NCBI GenBank assembly: GCA_027001525.1
Contig: JALTMR010000212.1
Coordinates: forward strand, 1 to 5,599
From: Gammaproteobacteria bacterium
GTDB taxonomy: Bacteria; Pseudomonadota; Gammaproteobacteria; Tenderiales; Tenderiaceae
Direction of reading: 5' to 3'
Length of the DNA: 5,599 nt
Below, piece by piece: positions 1-5,599 of this stretch (position 1 is the first letter of the stretch; every line of letters starts with the position of its first letter). Both the position numbers and the translations under genes were made by a program. The notes below the pieces were generated by a model. It had not been told where the DNA came from and made no database searches. It was given only the letters and a program-made list of their open reading frames with translations.

Positions 1-48
1 TCGCAGGAGCTGGAAGCATTTGTTGACTATCTGAACCGTCAATTCTGA
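1..48 (+). CDS. C-terminal end of a protein, possibly an HPr/NPr-type phosphocarrier (partial)
   Basis: The first reading frame is open from the window edge and ends at TGA 46-48, giving the tail SQELEAFVDYLNRQF. This is an amphipathic helix with the pattern E-L-E-A-x-V-x(3)-N-x(2)-F. It resembles the last helix of HPr-family phosphocarriers such as NPr (PtsO) of the nitrogen-related phosphotransferase system, which typically end in a similar Leu-x-x-Leu...Phe pattern. From memory, a ptsO-like gene lies just before mgtE in some gammaproteobacteria, which fits the position. Fifteen residues are too few to prove a family, so the identification is a guess; the existence of a coding end here is more secure. 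No T-tract terminator follows it. Confidence 0.4.
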   Translation, partial: SQELEAFVDYLNRQF

Positions 49-82
49 CGATTTGGTACTAGCCGCCCTCTGTGATCCCCCT

Positions 83-88
83 TACAAT
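83..88 (+). promoter_or_regulatory. possible -10 box upstream of mgtE
   Basis: TACAAT matches the sigma-70 -10 consensus at five of six positions and sits in the 116-bp gap about 75 bases before the mgtE start. No good -35 hexamer lies 16-18 bp upstream; TTGGTA at 53-58 is too far away (24 bp). The proposed leader would be about 70 bases, too short for a known Mg2+-sensing riboswitch such as the M-box, and I saw no such fold. A small palindrome, CTGCCTGGCAG at 94-104, lies just downstream. Confidence 0.3.
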
Positions 89-164
89 TGCGCCTGCCTG
101 GCAGCCGCTGTCTGAAAATTTTACGCTGTCACTCCCTCTCAAGCAGTACAGATGAGACGCGCCG

Positions 165-1523
165 ATGCCTGAATCTCACGAACACCGAAAACCTCAAAAA
201 CGTCTGGAGTCTTTTGCCGAGGCGCTGGAGAGTGGTCGCCTGGCCAATATTCGGCGCATGGTCAACGAGCTGCATTCGGCAGAGATCGGCCATCTGCTGG
301 AGTCTCTTCCTCCCCACGAGCGGGAGCTGGTGTGGCAGCTGGTGGATCGGGACAAGGACGGCGACGTACTGCTCGATGTAAACGATGAGGTGCGGGCCAA
401 CCTGATCAAGGAGATGGCCCCGGAAGCTTTGGTGGCTGCTGCCGAAGGGCTCGATACCGACGATTTGGCGGACATCCTTCAGGATCTGCCGGACATTGTG
501 ATTCAGGAGGTGCTGCAATCCATGGGGATGCAGGACCGCATCCGCCTGGAGTCGGTACTCTCCTACCCGGAGGATACCGCCGGCGGCCTGATGAATGTGG
601 ACACGGTCACCGTACGCGCCAACGTCACCCTCGATGTGGTGCTGCGCTATCTGCGCCTGCGCGGTGAAATTCCCGAAATGACCGACCACTTGATGGTGGT
701 GGACCGGGACGACTACTACCTTGGTCTCCTCGCTATCGGCGATCTGTTGACCAAAGACCCCTCGCTAACCGTGGCCGAGGTGATGATTCACGAGGAGCAG
801 TCGATTCCGGCGACGATGCCGGTATCCGAGGTGGCCAGTCTGTTCGAGCAGCGTGACCTGATCTCTGCCCCGGTGGTGGATGACGAGGGCAAGCTGCTGG
901 GGCGGATAACCATCGATGACGTGGTGGACGTGATCCGTGACGAGGCGGAGCACTCCATCATGAGCATGGCTGGTCTGGACGAGGAGGATGACATCTTCGC
1001 CCCCGTCGTCACCAGCTCGCGTCGCCGCGGCGTCTGGCTCGGGATCAACCTGGCCACCGCCTTTCTTGCCTCCTGGGTCATTGGCCTGTTTGACGCCACC
1101 ATCGAGCAGATTGTCGCCCTGGCGGTGCTGATGCCCGTGGTGGCGAGCATGGGCGGCATTGCTGGCAGTCAGACCCTGACGCTGGTTATCCGCGGCATGG
1201 CGCTGGGCCACATCGGCCCGGCCAACGCCTCGCGTATCCTGGTCAAAGAGTTGGCTGTGGGCGCGCTCAACGGCGTCTTGTGGGCCCTGGTGGTAGGCGC
1301 TGTGGCGGTGCTCTGGTTCAACGATCTGGCCATCGGCGGCATTATCGCCGTGGCGATGGTGGTGAACCTGATTGCCGCCGCTTTTGCCGGCGCGACCATC
1401 CCGTTGCTGATGCAGCGCCTCGGTATCGACCCGGCGCTGTCCGCCTCGGTGGTGCTGACGACGGTGACCGATGTGGTGGGTTTTTTCGTCTTTCTCGGCC
1501 TGGCGACGGTGGTGCTGTTGTAA
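165..1523 (+). CDS. mgtE: magnesium transporter MgtE
   Basis: Inner-membrane Mg2+ channel whose cytoplasmic domains sense intracellular Mg2+ and close the pore when it is plentiful. The 452 residues match the usual length of about 450. Domains in order: MgtE_N helical domain (about 20-130), the YPEDTAGGLM motif (134-143), paired CBS domains (about 141-260), an acidic plug-helix region (D259, E260, E262), then five membrane segments (about 288-309, 315-345, 363-385, 388-415, 425-452). D436 in TTVTDVVGFF corresponds to the pore aspartate, Asp432, of Thermus thermophilus MgtE. The second-segment motif reads GGIAGSQ (330-336), where the Thermus protein has Asn in place of Ile. The ATG at 165 is the first start after an in-frame TGA at 153-155; the ribosome site is weak (GATGAGA, 151-157). 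The family assignment is firm; Co2+ or other divalent transport is possible. Confidence 0.96.
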   Translation: MPESHEHRKPQKRLESFAEALESGRLANIRRMVNELHSAEIGHLLESLPPHERELVWQLVDRDKDGDVLLDVNDEVRANLIKEMAPEALVAAAEGLDTDDLADILQDLPDIVIQEVLQSMGMQDRIRLESVLSYPEDTAGGLMNVDTVTVRANVTLDVVLRYLRLRGEIPEMTDHLMVVDRDDYYLGLLAIGDLLTKDPSLTVAEVMIHEEQSIPATMPVSEVASLFEQRDLISAPVVDDEGKLLGRITIDDVVDVIRDEAEHSIMSMAGLDEEDDIFAPVVTSSRRRGVWLGINLATAFLASWVIGLFDATIEQIVALAVLMPVVASMGGIAGSQTLTLVIRGMALGHIGPANASRILVKELAVGALNGVLWALVVGAVAVLWFNDLAIGGIIAVAMVVNLIAAAFAGATIPLLMQRLGIDPALSASVVLTTVTDVVGFFVFLGLATVVLL

Positions 1524-1530
1524 CACTTTT

Positions 1531-1549
1531 GCCGCGCCTTCGGGGCGGC
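1531..1549 (+). terminator. GC-rich UUCG hairpin after mgtE
   Basis: GCCGC-g-CC, TTCG loop, GG-GCGGC forms a seven-pair stem with one bulged G, closed by a C(UUCG)G tetraloop, starting seven bases after the mgtE stop codon. The position and stable loop suggest a 3' end structure. No T-run follows (the next bases are ATGAATCTG), so it may act as an RNA 3'-end stabiliser or a weak terminator rather than a classic intrinsic one. Confidence 0.45.
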
Positions 1550-1591
1550 ATGAATCTGTGAACCACGTCATGAAAAGGCCTCGCTGGCCGA

Positions 1592-1597
1592 TATAGT
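1592..1597 (+). promoter_or_regulatory. possible -10 box for the EAL-HDOD gene
   Basis: TATAGT matches the sigma-70 -10 consensus at five of six positions and lies 38 bases before the ATG at 1636, in a locally AT-rich stretch. No recognisable -35 hexamer lies at the proper distance. A second AT-rich candidate, TATAAA at 1620-1625, sits too close to the start codon for a normal leader. The separate hairpin after mgtE makes an own promoter plausible. Confidence 0.25.
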
Positions 1598-1635
1598 CTT
1601 TATTCCGAAGTTGTTGATTTATAAAGACCCTATTT

Positions 1636-2838
1636 ATGTCTGGATTATTTGTTGTCCGCCAGCCAGTCTACACTCGCACACAGCACGTCTTCGGCTACAA
1701 GATCGCGTTTCAGTCTTTTGTTGAAGATGAAACTGATGCCGCGGCCAACGAAGCGAAAGAGGTGCTTGATGCCATTATCGAAATTGGTTTCGATAATCTG
1801 GTGGGCCCTCGGCACGCCCTCATTGCCATGCCCCGGGCCCTGCTCAGTAAGGGCGATGCCCTGCCGCTGCCCAAAGACCGCACCATCATTGAACTGCATG
1901 ACTACGATGAGGTGGATGAGACACTGTTGAGCACCGTGACCTCGCTGGTCAACAAAGGCTACCTCCTTGCGCTGGCCGATTTTGTTCTGAAGGACCCCAT
2001 GTCACCGCTGCTGGAATTTGCGCAGATCGTCAAATTGCGGGTGGAGGCGATGGATGAGCGCCAGCTCAGTCGCCAGGTTCGGGCGCTGAAACGTTTTGAG
2101 CACCTGAAACTGCTGGCAGCCGGCGTGCAGACCCAGGAGAAGTACGCCTTCTGCCGCGAGCTGGGAATGAACTATTTTGAGGGCAACTTCTTCGCCTGCC
2201 CGAAACGGATCAAACGCAAGCGACTGGCGGCAAACAAGCTGGTGATTGTGCAGTTGCTGGCGGCATTGCAGCAGCCCAAGGTGCTGGTGCCCCAGCTCGA
2301 AGCCCTGATCAGCAAGGATGTGGCGCTGAGCTACAAGCTGCTGCGCTACATCAATTCCGCTTTTTTTGGTCTGCCGCGGCCGGTGGAGTCGATTCAGCGA
2401 GCCATCGTATTTCTGGGAACCGATGCGATTCAGAAGTGGGCCACCCTGCTGGCACTGGCGCGTTTTGATGAGAAGCCCAGCGAACTGATGGTGACCGCCG
2501 TGGTGCGGGCCAGAATGTGCGAGCTGCTGGCAAGTGAGCTGGGGGAGGGGGACGAAGATGTCGCTTTTACCGCCGGTCTGCTGTCGGTGCTCGATGCTCT
2601 GCTGGACCTGCCGATGAACGAGGTGGTGAAGCTGCTTACCTTGAGTGACAAGCTCAACCGGGCGCTGCTGCGGGGTGAGGGGCGTGCGGGTGAAGTGCTC
2701 TACAGTGTGCTCAGTTACGAAGCGCAGCAGTGGAACTCGGTGGTGCTGACCGGGCTGAGCCCCGAGTTCATTAAGGATGCCTACGTGCAGTCCCTGAGCT
2801 GGGCCGGCGATGCCTGCCGGATGCTGACAGTGGAGTAG
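1636..2838 (+). CDS. EAL-HDOD domain protein (YuxH-type) with degenerate EAL
   Basis: Cytoplasmic signalling protein of 400 residues. An N-terminal EAL-like domain (about 5-190) is followed by an HDOD domain (about 198-390). EAL landmarks are present but altered: the EAL signature reads GYKIAFQ (20-26); E86 remains in IIELHD; the DDF motif reads LADF (113-116), losing the first Asp; IKID reads VKLR (132-135); AEGVET reads AAGVQT (161-166), losing both Glu; QGY reads EGN (182-184). It is therefore unlikely to hydrolyse cyclic di-GMP and more likely binds a ligand or partner. The HDOD part shows KDVALSYKLLRYINSAFF (227-244) and RAIVFLG (255-261); HDOD domains lack the HD metal site and usually act as signalling scaffolds. 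The same architecture occurs in Vibrio CdgJ and Bacillus YuxH. An in-frame TGA at 1615-1617 with no other usual start fixes the ATG; the ribosome site is weak. Biological role unknown. Confidence 0.92.
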   Translation: MSGLFVVRQPVYTRTQHVFGYKIAFQSFVEDETDAAANEAKEVLDAIIEIGFDNLVGPRHALIAMPRALLSKGDALPLPKDRTIIELHDYDEVDETLLSTVTSLVNKGYLLALADFVLKDPMSPLLEFAQIVKLRVEAMDERQLSRQVRALKRFEHLKLLAAGVQTQEKYAFCRELGMNYFEGNFFACPKRIKRKRLAANKLVIVQLLAALQQPKVLVPQLEALISKDVALSYKLLRYINSAFFGLPRPVESIQRAIVFLGTDAIQKWATLLALARFDEKPSELMVTAVVRARMCELLASELGEGDEDVAFTAGLLSVLDALLDLPMNEVVKLLTLSDKLNRALLRGEGRAGEVLYSVLSYEAQQWNSVVLTGLSPEFIKDAYVQSLSWAGDACRMLTVE

Positions 2839-2887
2839 TCCTCGCGCTGTGTTTCAATGTGCAGCCAGACGTTGTTATGCCCCCTCC

Positions 2888-2905
2888 GCCGTGCGGTAGC
2901 GCGGC
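2888..2905 (+). terminator. possible terminator of the EAL-HDOD gene
   Basis: GCCGTGC, GGTA loop, GCGCGGC forms a seven-pair stem with one G-U wobble, followed by TGTTT. It begins 50 bases after the stop codon at 2838, in the 106-bp gap between two convergent genes. The T-run is short, so termination would be modest. On the minus strand the hairpin is not followed by T residues, so it would not serve the hyuA-like gene in the same way. Confidence 0.45.
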
Positions 2906-2944
2906 TGTTTCCCGAAGAGATGTCAATCAGCGGCCACACAGGGT

Positions 2945-4897
2945 TCAGCCGCGTTGCAAGGCGATGTTGCCGTACTGATCGATTTCCCCCTCCCATCCGC
3001 TTTCGATAAAGGTCGTGGCCACCTGCTCTGCAATGAGGGCTGGGCCGCGGATTCGCTCGCCAGTGCTGAGGGCGTCGCGCTGGTAGAGTGTGGCGGGTTG
3101 ATCGATGCCGTAGAGTGCGACGGTGCGTGGCGCGGCGTTCCGGGGCTGGCTGTTGCGTGGCAATTCGATGGCGGGTTTTGGCCCCTTGACATGGACGCGA
3201 ACGTTGACGATCTCCAGCGGCCGCTGCAGGCGGTGGCCGTAGCGCTGCTGGTGCTGCTGGTGGAACCGGGTGGTACTGGTCTCGATGTCTTGCCAGGGAA
3301 TGTTGAGGCTGTAGGCCTGGCCGCTGTAGCGCAGGTCGAGGGAGCGCTGGCTGCTGCTCTGCTGGCGGCTGACCCCCTCGTCCTGCAGCGCCTCGAAGGC
3401 CTGGGTTTCCAGGGCACTGAACTGTGCGTCGAGCTGCTCAGCGCTGACCTGCTCGATCTGTTTGGCGACGGTGCGGGAGAGCTCGCGTGAACGCCGCCCC
3501 ACCAGCATGCCGAAGGCGGAGAGCACACCGCCGTTGACGGGAACCAGAATCGTCTCCATCCCCAGGGCCGTGGCCAGGGCGCAAACGTGCAGCCCACCAG
3601 CGCCGCCGAAGGGCATCAGGGTGTATGCTTTGGGGTCTTCCCCGCGCTGCACCGAGATCACCCGCAGCGCCTGAGCCATGTGCTCGTTGGCGATGCGAAT
3701 GATCCCCTCGGCGGTGGCTTCGATGGAGAGCTCCAGTGCCGCAGCCAGGGGAGCAATGGCCTGACGGGCCGCGCTGGTGTCCAGCGCCATGGCGCCACCC
3801 AGAAAGGCATCGCTGCGCAAGCGTCCCAGTACCAGATTGGCATCGGTTACGGTGGCGTGGGTGCCGCCTTTGCCGTAGCAGGCGGGGCCGGGGGCTGCGC
3901 CGGCAGACTCGGGCCCCACCTGCAACATGCCGCCGTGATCGAGATAGGCGATGGAGCCGCCGCCCGCACCGATGGTGTGCATGTCGACCATGGGCACCGC
4001 CACCGGGTAGGGGCCGATGTGGCCCTCGTTGGTCAGTTTCAGGTCGCCATCGATGAGGGCCACATCGGTGGAGGTGCCGCCCATGTCGAAGGTCAGCAAC
4101 CGCTCCCGACCGGCGCGCTGGCCGATCTCTTTCGCCCCGGCCAGCCCGCCGGCCGGGCCGGACAGCAGCATCCGTACCGCCACGCGGCCGGCTTTGTCTG
4201 CGGCAATGGTGCCTCCTGAACTCTGCATGACGGCGATGCTGGCGTCGCTCATTTGGTGTTGCAGGCGCTGCAGGTAGTGCTCCACCAGTGGCCCGACCCA
4301 GGCGTTGAGCCAGGTGGCGATGCCGCGTTCGTACTCCTTGTATTCCGGCAAAATGGCGGATGAGCGCGAGACAAAAATGTCATCGTCGATGATGGCCTCG
4401 ATGGCTCTCTCCGGGGCATCGTTCAGGAACGAGAAGAGCAAATTGATGGCCACAGCCTCGGGGGCCAGGGCGCGCAGTTGCTGCGCCAGGGTGTCGAGCT
4501 GGTCGCGGCTCAGCGGTTCGATGATCTGCCCTGTGGCACTGATGCGGCCGCCGGTCTCCAGGCAGAGCGGTGCGGGCACCGGCGGCTCGACCTGTGGCGG
4601 CCGTAGATTATAGAGTTCTCGCCGTGCCTGGCGGCCGATGGTGAGCATGTCTTTGAGGCCGTGGTTAGTGATGAAAACGGTGCGCACTCCCTTGCCCTCC
4701 AGCGCTGCGTTGGTGGCGACGGTGGAGCCGTGGATGATGGTCAGGCCGGCAGCCGGAACGCCCAGATCATCGATGCCGGCCAAAATGGCCTCCTCCGGTG
4801 CGTGGGGGGTGGAGAGGCGTTTGTGAATGCGCAGACTCTGGCCATCAAAGAGCACAAAATCGGTAAAGGTGCCGCCGGTGTCAACGCCGAGTATCAT
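2945..4897 (-). CDS. hydantoinase/5-oxoprolinase HyuA-family subunit, stand-alone
   Basis: ATP-dependent amidohydrolase alpha-type subunit of the hydantoinase/oxoprolinase family; members open cyclic amides such as 5-oxoproline or N-methylhydantoin, or serve in acetone and acetophenone carboxylases. The actual substrate cannot be read here. The 650 residues suit a single HyuA unit. Domains: Hydant_A_N (1-about 185) with the phosphate-binding DTGGTFTD (6-13) and HGSTVATNA (56-64); Hydantoinase_A (about 200-480) with LLSGPAGG (244-251), FDMGGTSTD (270-278), HTIGAGGGS (307-315), GPESAGAAPGPACYG (328-342) and FGGAGGLH (430-437); and a C-terminal domain (about 490-650). All core motifs are intact. 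The ATG at 4897 is the only ATG, GTG or TTG after the upstream in-frame stop, though no Shine-Dalgarno is visible. No hyuB follows; a convergent gene does. Probably cytosolic. Confidence 0.93.
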   Translation of the reverse strand: MILGVDTGGTFTDFVLFDGQSLRIHKRLSTPHAPEEAILAGIDDLGVPAAGLTIIHGSTVATNAALEGKGVRTVFITNHGLKDMLTIGRQARRELYNLRPPQVEPPVPAPLCLETGGRISATGQIIEPLSRDQLDTLAQQLRALAPEAVAINLLFSFLNDAPERAIEAIIDDDIFVSRSSAILPEYKEYERGIATWLNAWVGPLVEHYLQRLQHQMSDASIAVMQSSGGTIAADKAGRVAVRMLLSGPAGGLAGAKEIGQRAGRERLLTFDMGGTSTDVALIDGDLKLTNEGHIGPYPVAVPMVDMHTIGAGGGSIAYLDHGGMLQVGPESAGAAPGPACYGKGGTHATVTDANLVLGRLRSDAFLGGAMALDTSAARQAIAPLAAALELSIEATAEGIIRIANEHMAQALRVISVQRGEDPKAYTLMPFGGAGGLHVCALATALGMETILVPVNGGVLSAFGMLVGRRSRELSRTVAKQIEQVSAEQLDAQFSALETQAFEALQDEGVSRQQSSSQRSLDLRYSGQAYSLNIPWQDIETSTTRFHQQHQQRYGHRLQRPLEIVNVRVHVKGPKPAIELPRNSQPRNAAPRTVALYGIDQPATLYQRDALSTGERIRGPALIAEQVATTFIESGWEGEIDQYGNIALQRG

Positions 4898-4968
4898 GTG
4901 CGAAGTGTTTGCCGTAGGTTGAGGGAACTTGTCGAAAGAGAGGCGTCCAATACCTCGTTTTCTTCTCT

Positions 4969-4996
4969 TTGGCGGGCATTATACGGGCAGTGAAAT
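4969..4996 (+). promoter_or_regulatory. weak promoter candidate for the ABC ATPase gene
   Basis: TTGGCG (4969-4974) and TGAAAT (4991-4996) are separated by 16 bp, each matching four of six sigma-70 positions. If real, the start site would fall near 5003, inside the inverted repeat, and the two divergent promoters would overlap head to head. The match is poor enough to arise by chance. Confidence 0.2.
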
Positions 4997-5006
4997 GCAG
5001 TGTCGT
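4978..5006 (-). promoter_or_regulatory. sigma-70 promoter for the hyuA-like gene
   Basis: Read on the minus strand, a perfect -10 box TATAAT (4978-4983) is preceded, with an ideal 17-bp spacer, by ACGACA (5001-5006), which matches four of six -35 positions including the GACA core. Transcription would begin near 4971 and give a leader of about 70 bases before the ATG at 4897. The -35 box overlaps the left arm of the adjacent inverted repeat. Confidence 0.6.
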
Positions 5007-5033
5007 CCTGCGGCATCAATGCCTCGCAGGACG
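5004..5033. repeat. perfect 9-bp inverted repeat in the divergent promoter region
   Basis: CGTCCTGCG (5004-5012) and CGCAGGACG (5025-5033) are exact reverse complements separated by 12 bases; the inner bases GCA and TGC can pair further around a TCAA loop. Outside the arms, TGCA (4996-4999) and TGCA (5035-5038) could extend the pairing unevenly. The left arm covers three bases of the minus-strand -35 box. Neither strand has a T-run after the structure, so an operator for a dimeric regulator fits better than a terminator. No regulator gene is visible nearby, so its ligand cannot be guessed. Confidence 0.6.
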
Positions 5034-5078
5034 GTGCATGGGACGCTCCAATCAGCTCAAGGAACTAACTGTTTTTTC

Positions 5079-5599
5079 ATGATGGAAGATAGAAAGATAT
5101 TGATTCGGGTCGAGCAGGTCAGTCGCTACTTCGGCCCGGTCTGCGCGGTGGATGAGGTCAGTTTCGAGGTGGTCAAGGGTGAGGTGCTGGGGTTTCTCGG
5201 TCCCAACGGTGCGGGCAAATCCACCACCATGCAGATGCTCAGCGGTAACCTCGCCCCCAGTGCCGGTCAAATTCTGATTAACGGTATCGATCTGCTCGAC
5301 CACCCCAGGGCAGCCAAGGCGCAGCTGGGTTACCTGCCCGACACGCCCCCCCTCTACCGCGAGCTGAAGGTGGACGAGTACCTGCTTTTCTGCGCCCGCC
5401 TTAACCGCGTGCCGGCTGCACAGTGCAAAAGTGCGGTGGCGCGGGTCAAGGAGCGGTGCGGATTAACCGAGGTGGGGCGGCGTCTGATCGGCAACCTCTC
5501 CAAAGGCTACCGTCAGCGGGTGGGCATCGCCCAGGCCATTATCCACTCCCCGGCGGTGGTGGTGCTGGATGAGCCAACGGTGGGGCTTGATCCGATACA
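5079..5599 (+). CDS. ABC transporter ATP-binding protein, GldA-like (partial, 3' end beyond window)
   Basis: Cytoplasmic nucleotide-binding subunit that would power an inner-membrane ABC-2 type transporter. The frame stays open to the window edge, giving the first 173 residues. Seen in order: an aromatic A-loop region near Y17, Walker A GPNGAGKST (41-49), a Q-loop region GYLPDTPPLY (84-93) with Asp instead of Gln, signature LSKGYRQRVGIAQA (140-153), and Walker B VVVLDEP (160-166) with catalytic E165 and D-loop GLDP (169-172). The H-loop lies outside the window. The LSKGYRQR signature and GYLP-acid-x-PPLY stretch resemble the GldA group. In gammaproteobacteria that group is, from memory, often followed by an ABC-2 permease, a GldG-like protein and DUF4340; this cannot be checked here. 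ATG codons at 5079 and 5082 are both possible; AAGGA (5059-5063) is 15 or 18 bases upstream, longer than usual. Confidence 0.9.
   Translation, partial: MMEDRKILIRVEQVSRYFGPVCAVDEVSFEVVKGEVLGFLGPNGAGKSTTMQMLSGNLAPSAGQILINGIDLLDHPRAAKAQLGYLPDTPPLYRELKVDEYLLFCARLNRVPAAQCKSAVARVKERCGLTEVGRRLIGNLSKGYRQRVGIAQAIIHSPAVVVLDEPTVGLDPI

Noticed and set aside
49..164. Possible Mg2+ riboswitch in the mgtE leader
   Set aside because: The gap is only 116 bp, the likely leader is about 70 bases, and no M-box-like set of helices or terminator/anti-terminator pair is visible.
129..689. A 186-codon minus-strand open frame over the 5' half of mgtE
   Set aside because: Overlaps the MgtE_N and CBS coding region and shows no motif of its own.
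765..1571. A 268-codon minus-strand open frame over mgtE
   Set aside because: His/Gln/Arg-rich translation is typical of the antisense of a hydrophobic membrane protein gene; mgtE on the other strand is certain.
1578..1590. GGCC-TCGCT-GGCC short inverted repeat upstream of the EAL-HDOD gene
   Set aside because: Only four pairs from a self-complementary GGCC; expected by chance at this GC content.
2954..3490. A 178-codon plus-strand open frame inside the hyuA-like gene
   Set aside because: It lies wholly antisense to a gene with intact family motifs and reads as low-complexity Val/Leu/Ala/Gly sequence with no recognisable domain; it is a shadow of GC-rich codon use.
3587..4219. A 210-codon plus-strand open frame rich in Gly and Ala
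   Set aside because: Also antisense to the hyuA-like gene; the His/Gly/Ala-rich composition follows from the reverse complement of conserved Gly-rich motifs, and no ribosome site or domain is visible.
5072..5077. T6 run just before the ABC ATPase start, considered as a terminator tail
   Set aside because: The nearest strong hairpin ends at 5033, about 40 bases away, so the run cannot form an intrinsic terminator with it.

Overview
The window looks like ordinary chromosomal DNA from a GC-rich (by eye about 58-60%) gammaproteobacterium. This rests on protein character: a MgtE with a GGIAGSQ motif, an EAL-HDOD protein, and a GldA-like ABC ATPase. I could not name a genus. No RNA gene, insertion sequence, CRISPR array, integrase or tRNA-like attachment site was seen.

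Layout from left to right. (1) Positions 1-48 hold the last 15 codons of a plus-strand gene whose terminal helix resembles the HPr/NPr phosphocarrier family. (2) A 116-bp gap leads to mgtE (165-1523, +), a complete CBS-domain-regulated Mg2+ channel. (3) After a 112-bp gap with a UUCG-type hairpin comes a complete EAL-HDOD signalling protein (1636-2838, +), whose EAL half has lost most catalytic residues. (4) A 106-bp convergent gap carries a terminator-like hairpin. (5) A complete 650-residue HyuA-type hydantoinase/oxoprolinase subunit lies on the minus strand (2945-4897), with no hyuB partner beside it. (6) A 181-bp divergent control region (4898-5078) has a TATAAT promoter facing the hyuA-like gene and a perfect 9-bp inverted repeat that overlaps its -35 box. 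(7) From 5079 to the right edge runs the start of an ABC transporter ATPase (+), cut off just after Walker B.

The genes do not form one pathway. mgtE and the EAL-HDOD gene are co-directional but probably separate units. The hyuA-like gene is monocistronic within what can be seen, and the ABC gene probably opens an operon continuing to the right. I found no convincing new multi-gene system. The best leads are the inverted repeat in the divergent promoter region, the orphan HyuA, and the degenerate EAL domain joined to HDOD.
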